From: Terana coerulea
Lineage: Eukaryota; Basidiomycota; Agaricomycetes; Polyporales; Phanerochaetaceae
Length of the DNA stretch: 10,861 nt
Reading direction: 5' to 3'
Assembly (NCBI GenBank): GCA_024811115.1
Contig: JAKOGH010000601.1
Location: forward strand, 1 to 10,861
Positions 1-7,277 of the stretch are shown here, piece after piece. A program made the translations under genes and the position numbers. Under the pieces are notes generated by a model. That model searched no databases. It had not been told where the DNA came from and saw only the letters and a list, made by a program, of their open reading frames with translations. The first letter of the stretch is position 1. The number at the start of each line of letters is the position of its first letter.

Positions 1-568
1 AAGAGTTTACTGAGGGTTTACGGGTATTAAGGTTTTAATAACCTCTAAAAGTATAGCTCTAAAGTAGCTCTATGTAGCACATATTATTTGGTTCCAAACA
101 AAATAATATTTCAATCATTATGCAAAACTATATCACTGTTATCTTTAATCTCTTAGAGTTTTTAGTAGCTTAAACTGTTGTAAGTATAGCCTCATTTGAA
201 TATATTTATGTATCATTATGCTATAAGTATATTGAGGCTTTTATAATAATCACTCATGCAAGCTACCGAAGCAATTTAAGTGATGAAAATGGCTACATAT
301 ACAGATTGTGTAATCAGCCTTTACTAAACTCAACCAAACTAAATTATATAACTGTGTGTGATACTATTATTTGGCTCTTACAAATATTTAAAGGTAAAGC
401 AAGGGTAAATGGTTAAAATTGGTCCAATACCTTCACCCTTGCCTTATCTCACAAATACCCAGTGGTTTTATACCCTTGGTGTGCATTAGAAATAGTATGG
501 TTTTTTTTTTCAGATGCTGTAAGCAGCGACTGACAGTCTTTAAGTGATAGTTAAGGCCTTTGCAACTT
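1..568. other. AT-rich stretch with no recognisable gene
   Basis: No reading frame of convincing length or composition is present on either strand, and I recognise no repeat end. The sequence is AT-rich with many stops in all frames. There is a run of ten T at 501-510. The last 60 or so bases (about 510-568, read on the minus strand) are where the tail of the LTR2 copy interrupted at 2520 should lie. I see only weak similarity to the LTR2 tail at 2965-3026 (a shared AGGCC and TATC), so I do not claim it. Confidence 0.5.
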
Positions 569-573
569 GTAAC

Positions 574-1129
574 TATCATAATTTCCCTCAGCGCTAGTCT
601 ACAGCGCTTAGAGTGTAACATCAAGTCGCGGGACGCGTGCCAGTTGTCGCAACGGTGTTACAAGATGCTGATCGATTGGCCATATAACGGACGGCATGGT
701 TATCGGGATATGCACCGTACGGACATAGGATCATGGACTCAGTTCTGGATTTGTTCTAGACTATGACCTCACTATGAGGTCAGTATGACATCATGTACTG
801 GTAGTGTACGGTAGCTAGATTAGGACATCTAGATAGTGTTGATGTTAGTATGATAGCTAGGTCGGATCGATAAGGGAGTTAGAGCGGTGGTATGCTCTAG
901 AGCGCTAGTCATGGATCACCTAACTGTATCAGTCAGCATATGATATTGAACGTCTTAGATAGTGTCTGGGGTCCTCTACGCATGTATATAAGGAGGCTGG
1001 TCTGTGGGCTAAGCGCAGACTCAACAACATCGTTGATTCATATCCACTCTACTAGCTCTACTCAAGTCCCTCTGCTTTCCCCACCTCTTTCAAGTCATCC
1101 CAGCAGGTGAGTATTGTAGTTTTGTGATA
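574..1129 (+). repeat. LTR1 copy A (plus strand)
   Basis: This is a long terminal repeat of about 556 bp, aligned by eye to three other copies at 1962-2519, 6716-7277 and 9305-9865. The family consensus starts TGTCACAAATTTCC and ends TTTGTGACA, giving short inverted ends. Here the start has decayed to TATCATAATTTCC and the end to TTTGTGATA. Inside are paired AGCGCT palindromes near the start, a GACCTCA/TGAGGTC hairpin at 765-781, and a TATA box at 985-991. A GTGAGT splice-donor-like site at 1107 is shared by all copies. It is followed directly by a primer-binding site, so it is a 5' LTR. Confidence 0.9.
985..1027 (+). promoter_or_regulatory. LTR A core promoter: TATA box and predicted transcript start
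   Basis: TATATAA lies at 985-991, and 32 bases after its first T comes AGACTCAACAA (1017-1027), the predicted RNA 5' end. The same arrangement occurs in copy D on the minus strand (TATATAAAG at 9443-9451, AGACTCAACAA complement at 9407-9417, 34 bases apart). The start is inferred from spacing. It is strengthened because this 11-mer is the exact reverse complement of the primer-binding site at 1132-1142. Confidence 0.65.
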
Positions 1130-1131
1130 GT

Positions 1132-1142
1132 TTGTTGAGTCT
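1132..1142 (+). promoter_or_regulatory. Self-priming primer-binding site
   Basis: TTGTTGAGTCT begins two bases after the LTR end. It is a perfect 11-nt reverse complement of AGACTCAACAA at 1017-1027, the predicted 5' end of the element's own RNA. I could not match it to the 3' end of a tRNA (there is no TGG start). Tf1 of fission yeast primes reverse transcription with its own RNA 5' end through an 11-nt match, and related Tf1/sushi elements are thought to do likewise. The second copy, at 6703-6713 on the minus strand, has an identical site. Confidence 0.75.
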
Positions 1143-1149
1143 ATTCCAC

Positions 1150-1178
1150 TGCTCGTTGTTGCTGTCGAGCAACGAGCA
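1150..1178 (+). promoter_or_regulatory. Stem-loop next to the primer-binding site
   Basis: The RNA can fold as a TGCTC/GAGCA stem, a 3-nt bulge, a GTTGCT/AGCAAC stem and a GTCG loop. An alternative pairs TGCTCGTTG with CAACGAGCA. In the decayed copy C (minus strand, about 6666-6698) the bases have changed, but TGCT/AGCA and GTTGC/GCAAC pairings remain possible. In Tf1, a structure beside the primer-binding site is needed for self-priming, so a similar role is plausible here. Confidence 0.5.
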
Positions 1179-1752
1179 GGACCTTCTATTGCAGTGTTGT
1201 GCGGCGTACAATCGTTATGCACAGTGTGTCGAAATGAACACTGTTGCTATTTGGGTTCTGGGGGATCTTACCACTGTTCTGCAAAGAACTAAGACTATGA
1301 GCTAGTCGCCGTCGGGGACTATGCTCTGTATCGTTGAGAAGCACCATGGCTTAGGCTGTGAGCTGCCATTATGGCAGCATGCTAATCTTCATACCGATCC
1401 TTAGGCGTAAAGAGGTGCTCGCTGCGCTGTATAGCGTGGAGCAACATTCGATGTGACTTACCTTCGGGTAGTTACGGCTATGAGCCTTTGGGTGTTGACA
1501 GCAAACCAGTTTAGGCGAGCATAGAGTCGATGTAATATTGGCTCGAAAACCTTTTGCTACATGGCTGAAACTGTGTCAGAGACCCCATACAGCTCTTGAT
1601 TGAGTTAGTACCTCGGACCTGGTGAGAGAAACTAGGCCGTCGTCAACACTCTGGTGTATGCATCGAGACCACGTGGCCTCAGCAGGTCATCCCAGTCGTT
1701 CGCCGATTTTCTGTGCGTGTGCTGAAACAGAGGCCAGACTGATGCCATTGTT

Positions 1753-1961
1753 ATGCAGTCATGCCGAAAGTACCTCCTCGCGTTCACCACCTACGCGAAG
1801 AACGAGCCTTGGGCCTTCGCGAACGCATCTCTCCTCCGAAAGGAGATCTGAGCCAAATACGCCAACGTTTGCAAGCCTCGAAAAGTTTACAACCCCAACA
1901 TCTCTAAGCCGCATTCTTATCCTCTCACTCCGCAGGAAGAGTAAGCAGCTTATAGAGGAGG
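1753..1961 (+). pseudogene. Truncated gag start of LTR1 element A
   Basis: The ATG at 1753 opens a frame beginning MQSCRKYLL. It has a TGA at 1849-1851 and then continues through a KYANVCKPRKVYNP stretch to a TAA at 1942 caused by a one-base insertion. The ATG and frame are chosen because copy C on the minus strand keeps the same start (6085) and the same frame after KEI (AKYANVCK). Between them the copies differ by two compensating single-base indels. This is the N-terminal part of a Gag-like protein, rich in basic and helical residues, with no capsid or zinc-knuckle motif. The gene is cut off at 1961 by inverted LTR B. The longer overlapping frame from 1622 is not conserved in copy C and I treat it as a shadow. 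Confidence 0.6.
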
Positions 1962-2519
1962 TATCACAAAACTCTAATACTCACCTGCTAGGAATGCTTG
2001 GAGAGGTTGAGGAGAGCAGGGGACTTTGAGTAAAGCAAGTAGAGGAGATATGAATCAACAATGTTGTTGAGTCGGGGTTTAGCCCACAGACCAGCCTCTT
2101 TATATACATGTGTAGAGGGACCCCAGACACTATCTAAAACCTCCAATACCATATGCTGACTGATACAGTCGGGTGATCCATGACTAAGGCTCCAGAGCAT
2201 ACCACCGCTCTAACTCCTTATCGGATCCTGACCTAGCTATCATACTAACATCAACACTATTTAGATGTCCTAATCTAGCTACTGTACACTATCAGTACAC
2301 AATGTCATACTGACCTCATAGTGTGGTCATAGTCTAGAACAAATCCAGAACTGAGTCCATGATCCCATGTCTGTATGAGGCATATCCTGATAACCATGCG
2401 TCCGTCGCATGGCCAACTGATCAGCATCTTGTAACGCTGTTGTGACGACTGGGTAATGTGTCCATGACTTGATGTTACACTCTAAGCGCTGTAGACTAGC
2501 GCTGGGGAAATTTGTAACA
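1962..2519 (-). repeat. LTR1 copy B (minus strand, no adjoining element body)
   Basis: This is a 558-bp LTR reading from TGTTACAAATTT at 2519 down to TTTGTGATA at 1962. It has neither a primer-binding site on its U5 side nor a polypurine tract on its U3 side, so it is not the end of a complete element. Its R/U5 part (for example the stretch corresponding to GGGACTTTGAGTAAAGCAAG) matches copy D rather than A or C. The U3 boundary is precise, because the flanking LTR2 sequence is uninterrupted in the copy at 2873-2964. Confidence 0.9.
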
Positions 2520-2612
2520 GTAGCAGTCTCAAAGCCTTGGACTTCATTGCAATGATTCCGGCGCTTAGCGCCCAAACGCAGCTTAATTCTTCTCAAGCTC
2601 TCGAACTCTTAG
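2520..2612 (-). repeat. Distal segment of interrupted LTR2 copy (LTR2-R)
   Basis: Reading the minus strand from 2612, this continues the LTR2 sequence that breaks at 3027. It is homologous to 2873-2964 of the other LTR2 copy, including the GGGCGCTAAGCGCC hairpin (about 2560-2573) and the terminal GACTGCTAC. It is cut at 2520 by the LTR1 composite and at 2612 by the other LTR2 copy. CTTAG at 2608-2612 is the left target duplication of that second insertion. Confidence 0.75.
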
Positions 2613-3026
2613 TGTCGTGGAGATGCATGTAACCAGGGCAGACAGATCAGAGCGGATGTAGAATAAATGACTAAATATGTATAAAGAGAGTGACAAGGGC
2701 CAACTTCAGGTAGACCTTACAGAATGAGTAGGCTGGTGCAAATACTTGTCCCCAATGACCAAGTTAGCATTGCTACTATATATAATGTATCAAATATATA
2801 CCTTGTCCCCAAATGACCAAGAGGTTGAGATGAGGGATAAGACAAGAAAGTCCAAAGTGCTAAGTGTCTAAGAATGTGGGAAGAATTGAGCCGCATTTGG
2901 GCGCTAAGTGCTGGAATCATCGGAATAAAGTCTAAAGGCTTTGGGACTGCTACTAGGCCATGTATCTGTGCTAAAAAATGCGAGAAAATGAAAAATGATA
3001 TTATATATGCATATCTGTCTGCAACA
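2613..3026 (+). mobile_element. Solo LTR of a second family (LTR2-L) with perfect 5-bp target duplication
   Basis: This 414-bp unit starts TGTCGTGG and ends GCAACA (TG...CA), and is flanked on both sides by CTTAG (2608-2612 and 3027-3031). It has a TATAAAG at about 2679 and two direct copies of a CTTGTCCCC(A)AATGACCAAG motif near 2746 and 2802. It is inserted in inverse orientation into an older copy of the same repeat. Removing it rejoins that older copy into a sequence collinear with this one. The size, TG...CA ends and 5-bp duplication fit a solo LTR. No coding sequence links it to a family I can name. Confidence 0.8.
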
Positions 3027-3280
3027 CTTAGCACTCAGACTCTCTTGCCTTACTCCTCATCTCAACCTCTTGGTCATTGAGGACAAGATATGCATCCTAT
3101 ATACTGTGCATTGTAGCAATGCTAACTTGATCATTGGGGATAAGTATTGGCACCAGCTTGCTTGTTCTGTGAGATCTACTAGGAGTTGGCCCTAGTTGCC
3201 CTCCTCATACTTATTCTATCATCTATTCCATATTCGCTCCGATCTGCTTATTCTAATTACATGTTGAGCTCATTTCTGCA
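3027..3280 (-). repeat. Proximal segment of older LTR2 copy (LTR2-R)
   Basis: The reverse complement aligns to 2613-2872, for example through GATC(A/G)GAGCG, GGGCCAACT, CCAAGTTAGCATTGCTAC and GACCAAGAGGTTGAGATGAG. Together with 2520-2612 it makes the first 350 or so bases of an LTR2 copy in minus orientation. Its outer edge lies between 3264 and 3280. There it interrupts the Gag pseudogene immediately after a zinc-knuckle-like C-x2-C, suggesting that it inserted into that element. I could not identify its target duplication. Confidence 0.7.
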
Positions 3281-4375
3281 ATATTACCAGAGCAGATTTG
3301 GCAGAACTTATATTCACCAGATATCTCTGCCTAGTTGGTTTCCTTTGCCTTGCCGTTGCCTTTACCCTTCGACTGCTTGTTTGCCTTTGCTGTGTTCTTG
3401 CTAGTGCTATTGTTGCCAAACACCAAACTTTTTAACTTTTCTAGGTGGAGCTCCTTGTATAGCTGCGGCAGAGTGTTAAGATAGGCTTCCTATATCTTAG
3501 GCTCAGTGCCACTAAGAGACGGAACAACCATTGTCTGGCGCATATTTTGGGAAAGTACTGCTTTAATCTTGTCAATGTGCAGCTTGTTCTAGTACTTTAC
3601 AATTCAGGCCAGAGTTTTGTACTTCTTGTGTATTGAACAAAGTCTTTTTAGCCAGATCCTTGTTGTTCCAGAGGTTATTAAGTTCTTCTTTGGCACCTTG
3701 TTTCTCATCACGCTGCCTATATATACTTTGCATCTCCTTAACAAATTTGAGCCATATGCTAATAAGCTGGTTATTCCACAACTTATCTATATAGGACTTC
3801 ATATAAGTTGCGGCAGTGCTGTGCAGACAACTGAGGGATAAGACAATGCACTGCTTATTCATTGCAATTGGTGTATGCTTGCAGTACAAGGTAATGTGGT
3901 TTAACCACTTTTTAAGGCTATTTTTCATGCTGTCAAAGGTAGAAGGATCTGGCATCTTTGGAGTGCACTCACCGCTATCTCTATTCACAGGAATCTTGTC
4001 AACTTGGGCCTTATGAGCCTCAATGGTAGTCTTATAAGCTTTTAAAATCTTCTCCAGAGACTAAATCTTTAAGGCATGCTTAAGAGCTGTGTTTTCTAGC
4101 TCCTCAATCTGATGCTGCTAGTTATCAGTTGCTTCGTACATTGTGTCATGTATATGGTTGAAGTGGCCTGACATGTCAGTAACATGTCCTTGTGCAAAGT
4201 TCGTGCTAATTTGAACAGACTGAGTGAAAGTGTTTTGCGCTATGTGAATAATAGCTGCTAACAGTGCATTGCTAAAGCAAGCAGAGTTAGTGTCTACATT
4301 GCACATAAAGGCCGCTACGGAGTCAGCAATGACCTCTGTAGTGCAGTCAGGGACAAAGTTGGTAAAAGAAGACAT
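3281..4375 (-). pseudogene. Ty3/gypsy-type Gag pseudogene (capsid and nucleocapsid-like tail)
   Basis: One frame runs from an ATG at 4375 (MSSFTNFVPD) to 3572 with only two in-frame TAG stops, both explicable as CAG-to-TAG. The order is: a helical N-terminal region, a coiled-coil-like stretch (HQIEELEN...), then TPKMPDPSTFDS followed by a capsid-like segment (LKKWLNHITLYC; AATYMKSYIDKLW; ELNNLW). This matches the usual layout of Ty3/gypsy Gag. Near 3575 the frame shifts by one base and continues, with two further TAG stops, through YLNTLPQLYKELH, a lysine-rich tail and FCQIC, which resembles the start of a CCHC zinc knuckle. It then ends at the LTR2 insertion. Total length is about 360 residues. 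No pol follows. Same strand and order suggest it is the continuation of the LTR1 element starting at 7277, but that link is inferred. Confidence 0.75.
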
Positions 4376-4473
4376 TTCTGCTCTTTATATTAGTGCTAAT
4401 TGAATACAATTTCGAACACAAAGGTTAAGTCAATTATTGCATGCCAGCTAGTTATTCTGAGTAAGTGCAGAGT

Positions 4474-4755
4474 TTAATTAGCAGTCTTGGGAATTGTTAC
4501 ATCAAATGCTGCTAGTTGACTACAAATCTCTGCAAATCTACCATTCAGGTTTATAAACAAAACCTTTCCAATATGCTTCAGTGCACCTATTAACTCTCAC
4601 CACTGCTTATTACCCAACTTCTGCCCCACTGAGTCCAGATTCTTGTAGACATTCTGGAACTTGTCATATTAGCCCTAGAGCTTGTTCCGAATCTTTTCAA
4701 GCACCTGCACCCTTTCGGGTGGCTAGTGTTCTGCAGTAAGTCCTCCTCACTGTCC
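4474..4755 (-). pseudogene. Short coding remnant upstream of Gag (unrecognised)
   Basis: Read on the minus strand, one frame gives a protein-like sequence (PPERVQVLEKIRNKL, YDKFQNVYKNLDSVGQKL, ELIGALKHIGKVLFINLNGR, AAFDVTIPKTAN). It ends in TAA at 4474-4476, about 100 bases before the Gag ATG. Internal stops are TAG, TAG, TAA and TGA, all one C-to-T change from CAG, CAA or CGA. The composition is helical and charged. I recognise no domain. It may be the C-terminal part of the ORF that begins at 6085, separated from it by the segment at 4795-5540. Confidence 0.45.
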
Positions 4756-4810
4756 TGCACTAATACAGATTGAAATGTAACAAGCCTAGATTAGTCAGCA
4801 AGCAGTCAGC

Positions 4811-4992
4811 CTTAGAACATTTCAGAATGCTATAAAACACTGTGGAACACTTGAGAACTAAGCAGAATATGGCAGAATGTGGCAAAATATGATGGAATTT
4901 TCTAAAATAGGTTAACCAGCAGGAAGAACAGCTCAGAATCAAATGGAATAAGACTTAGAACAGTATAGAACATGGTTGAATAGAATAGAACA
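4811..4992 (+). repeat. Degenerate 10-bp-period GAAC/GAAT array
   Basis: Core motif GAAC or GAAT (sometimes AAAC or AAAT) falls at 4815, 4825, 4835, 4845, 4855, 4865, 4875, 4885, 4895 and 4905, exactly ten bases apart. It continues with slight slippage at 4926, 4936, 4946, 4958, 4968, 4978, 4983 and 4988. Unit consensus is roughly nnnRGAAYnn. It ends about 25 bases before the TATA box at 5018, so the motifs lie on one face of the helix in the position of an enhancer. Confidence 0.75.
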
Positions 4993-5017
4993 TTCCAGCA
5001 TTTAGCTATTTTTGCAA

Positions 5018-5027
5018 TATATAAAGG
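5018..5027 (+). promoter_or_regulatory. TATA box
   Basis: TATATAAAGG, a strong TATA match, lies downstream of the 10-bp array and upstream of a purine-rich stretch that contains the 13-bp tandem repeat AAGCAAGAAGC(C/T)C at 5051-5076. Function is inferred from sequence only. Confidence 0.45.
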
Positions 5028-5587
5028 CCCTTACTTTGAAGAAGGGACAAAAGCAAGAAGCCCAAGCAAGAAGCTCACGCAAAAGCCTTGAAGCATTCCT
5101 CTGAAGTCAGCCTAAGTTTCCCCTCTCATTTGCCCATAGGTGTGATTAGGCATAGCTTTAAGCATCTGTTGTTAAGTGAAAGTCTTTGAAGCTCAAAATA
5201 TTCTCTAGGCCCCCATTACATAGTGGAAAGAGTGTGTCTATATTATGTCACATCAAGTATCTCTAAGCCCCTATTAGGCAGAAGTAAGAGATATCCTCTG
5301 GTTTAGTTATATTCTGTCATAGTCTCTCAACGTCTAAGTGCCGTTATTGTGTTTATTGCTCTAGCATTCATGCATCCCCTCTCCTTCTCTTAGTCTTAGT
5401 GTAAGCTGAGGCTATTCTCTATTGTAGATAGTTTATCTGTTTGTATCTTTAACATCTCTACTAACTTATAGGTTTATAATCCTCCATAAACATCCAAGTA
5501 AATTCAATCTATCATTCAATCCTGACTCATCCAGGTAGGAATATCTTTTGCTGCTCTTACTTTGGTTTAGCTTCAAAGCACTAAGCT

Positions 5588-6085
5588 CTAAGAGATATTG
5601 TCCTTAGCTACGGCATTATGGAGTTTATCAAAGACCAGGTTAAAATGAGCTTTCATTGCCTTGAGCATTGGCTGGAGTTCGTTAGAATGCTTAATCAGCT
5701 TCATTCAACAAAAATGAAGCTTAGCTGGAGGTGGCTTGGGGACCTGATACTCCTCATAAAGTGCGAGTCATTCAATAAGTAGTGGTGAGAGGTCAGAGAG
5801 GCGATTGAGCAGCTCTTTTTAACGCCGCTGAAACAAGGTGTAAGACTCAATGTGCTTAAGTAACATATTAGCTTGAGCCTCCTCTGTAAGCTGCTTACTC
5901 TCCTCAAAAGTGAGAGAATAAAAGTGCAGCTTGAGGATGTGGGGGTTGTAAACCTTTCAAAGCTTGCAAACATTGGCATACTTGGCTTAGATCTCCTTTG
6001 AAGAAGAGATGTATTTGCAAAGGCCCAAAGGCTTGTTTTTTTGCATAGGTGGTGAACACAGGAGGTACTTTCAGCATGGTTGCAT
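5588..6085 (-). pseudogene. RIP-decayed gag start of LTR1 element C
   Basis: The ATG at 6085 matches the gag start of copy A (1753). A collinear frame runs about 165 codons to TAG at 5588-5590. It includes AKYANVCK, EESKQLTEEAQANMLLKHIES, KELLNRLSDLSPLLIE, YEEYQVPKPPPAKLHF and NELQPMLKAMKAHFNLVFDKLH, a helical, coiled-coil-like protein. Seven or so in-frame stops interrupt it. Two of them (TGA at 6071-6073 and at 5957-5959) are CGA in copy A, direct evidence of C-to-T change. The protein shows no capsid motif; it may be the N-terminal part of a long Gag whose capsid part is at 3281-4375. Confidence 0.6.
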
Positions 6086-6715
6086 AATAATAGTATCAGT
6101 ACTGGTCTTTATTTCAGCAAACACAATACAGAAAATAGTGAATAAATAGAATAACCTATGGAGGTCATGTGGTCTTAATGTGTGCAATTGGTAATGTTGA
6201 CAATGGCCTAGTTTCGTTTGCCAGGTCCAGAGGTACCAACTCAATCAAGAGTGGTATAGAGGTCTCTGACACGGTTTCAGTCATGCAGCAAAAGGTTTTT
6301 GAGCCAATATTACATTAACTCTATGCTCACCCAAACTAGTTTGCTGTCTACACCCAAAGGCTCATAGCGGCAACTACCCAAAGGTAAGTCACACCAGAAT
6401 GTTGCTCTATGCTATACAGCACAGCAAGCACCTCTTTACGCTTAAAGATCAGTATAAAGATCTGCATGCTGCCAATGGTGACTCATGACCAAAGCCATGG
6501 TGCTTCTCAATGATACAGAGCATAGCCCCTGATGGCAACTAGCACATAGCCCTGGTCCTTTCGCGGAAGGTGGCAAGATCCCTCAGAACCCAAATAGCAC
6601 CAGTGTTCATTTCGACATGCTGTGCATAATAATATACATGCTGCACAATACTGCAACAAGGTCCTGCTTGTTGCCCTTAACAGCAACAATGAGCAATGGA
6701 GCAGACTCAACAAAC
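6086..6715 (-). other. LTR1 leader of element C with primer-binding site
   Basis: This is homologous to the reverse complement of the leader at 1130-1752. It holds the identical primer-binding site at 6703-6713 (plus-strand AGACTCAACAA), two bases from the LTR, and a partly preserved stem-loop at about 6666-6698. Many CG-containing words of copy A appear here as TG or CA, as expected for RIP. The short frame at 6507-6713 is within this leader and is not conserved as a protein. Confidence 0.75.
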
Positions 6716-7277
6716 TATTACAAAACTATAATACTCACCTGCTGGGATAATTTGAAAGAGGTGGGGAAAGCAGAGGGACTTGAGTAGAGCTAGTAGAGCA
6801 GATATGAATTAATGATGTTATTGAGTCTAGGAGTTTAGACTACAGACCAGCCTCTTTATATACATGTGTAGAGAGACCCCAGACACTATCTAAAACCTCC
6901 AATATCATATGTTGACTGATATAGTCAGGTGATGTCTGACTAAGGCTTCAGAGCATACCACCACTCTAACTCTCTTATCGGATCTGACTAAGCTATTATG
7001 CTAACATCAACACCATCTAGATGTCCTAATCGAGCTACTATACACTGCCAGTCTATGATGTTATACTTATATCATACTGAGGTCATAGTTCAGAATAGTT
7101 CCAGACCAGAGTTCCAGATCCTATGTTTTTATAAGGCATATCCCTGATGTCTATGCAACAAGCACATGGCAAACTGATCTAGCATCTTGTAATGCTATGT
7201 GATGACTTGTGATATATTCTATAACTTGATATTGTACTCTAAGCGCTGTGGACTAGTGCTGAGGAAAATTTGTGACA
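6716..7277 (-). repeat. LTR1 copy C (5' LTR of a minus-strand element)
   Basis: This is 562 bp from TGTCACAAATTTTCC at 7277 down to TTTGTAATA at 6716, followed on the minus strand by primer-binding site, leader and gag start, so it is a 5' LTR. Its R/U5 region matches copy A (GGGATnA-TTTGAAAGAGGTGGGG type) rather than B or D. It is the most AT-shifted of the four copies. The flank on the U3 side is GTAAG; the partner duplication cannot be located because the 3' end of the element is not recognisable. Confidence 0.9.

Larger units (their letters stand above)
1130..1752 (+). other. LTR1 leader (untranslated region) of copy A
   Basis: This 620-base stretch lies between the LTR end and the first gag ATG. 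It has no consistent open frame and is homologous along its length to the reverse complement of 6086-6715. It begins with a 2-base spacer, the primer-binding site and a hairpin, and presumably holds packaging and reverse-transcription signals. It ends with a short pyrimidine-poor stretch containing GACTGAT and TATGCAG just before or at the ATG, which could act as a branch point and acceptor for the donor in the LTR. That splicing idea is speculative. Confidence 0.75.
574..2519. mobile_element. Composite insertion: truncated LTR1 element with inverted terminal LTRs
   Basis: The block starts with the U3 end of a plus-strand LTR (A) and ends with the U3 end of a minus-strand LTR (B) of the same family. 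Between them lie the leader and only the first 200 or so bases of gag. The 5 bp outside are GTAAC (569-573) and GTAGC (2520-2524), one transition apart, as expected for a mutated target duplication. The right-hand flank is homologous to an uninterrupted LTR2 copy at 2873-2964, and homology stops exactly at the LTR edge. A and B belong to different U5 subfamilies (A resembles C, B resembles D), so a single ordinary element cannot explain it. Alternatives are a solo LTR B next to a truncated element A with a chance flank match, or integration of a chimeric cDNA. Confidence 0.6.
4795..5540 (+). other. Promoter- or LTR-like segment, no coding sequence
   Basis: There is no plausible gene here on either strand. 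Read on the plus strand, it has a TGTAAC near the left edge (4797), a 10-bp-period array (4811-4992), a TATA box (5018-5027), a 13-bp tandem duplication just after the expected start (5051-5076), and then pyrimidine-rich sequence. This order looks like U3-R-U5 of an LTR, or a host promoter. It interrupts minus-strand gag-like coding sequence on both sides, which favours an insertion. I searched for TG...CA ends with a matching 5-bp duplication and found none, so the edges are approximate. Confidence 0.35.

Noticed and set aside
433..766. Minus frame 433-624 and plus frame 560-766
   Set aside because: The first is AT-rich and matches nothing; the second is LTR A sequence.
1622..2029. 135-codon plus-strand open frame
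   Set aside because: It crosses from leader through gag into inverted LTR B and is not conserved in copy C; the frame from 1753 is the conserved one.
1962..2519. LTR B as the 3' or 5' LTR of a complete element
   Set aside because: No polypurine tract adjoins its U3 side and no primer-binding site adjoins its U5 side.
1988..2596. Minus-strand frames 1988-2200 and 2327-2596
   Set aside because: They are pieces of LTR B and the adjoining LTR2 segment; equivalent frames are not kept in the other LTR copies.
2626..3263. A foldback or MITE element with 240-bp terminal inverted repeats
   Set aside because: The CTTAG duplication at 2608-2612 and 3027-3031 and the collinearity after removing 2613-3026 fit two inverted LTR2 copies better.
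2717..3404. Several 60-105 codon frames on both strands
   Set aside because: They lie within LTR2 copies and the reverse of the Gag pseudogene, overlap one another and have no protein-like conservation.
3617..4016. Plus-strand frames opposite Gag
   Set aside because: They are antisense shadows of the Gag frame at 3572-4375, which has clear capsid-like order.
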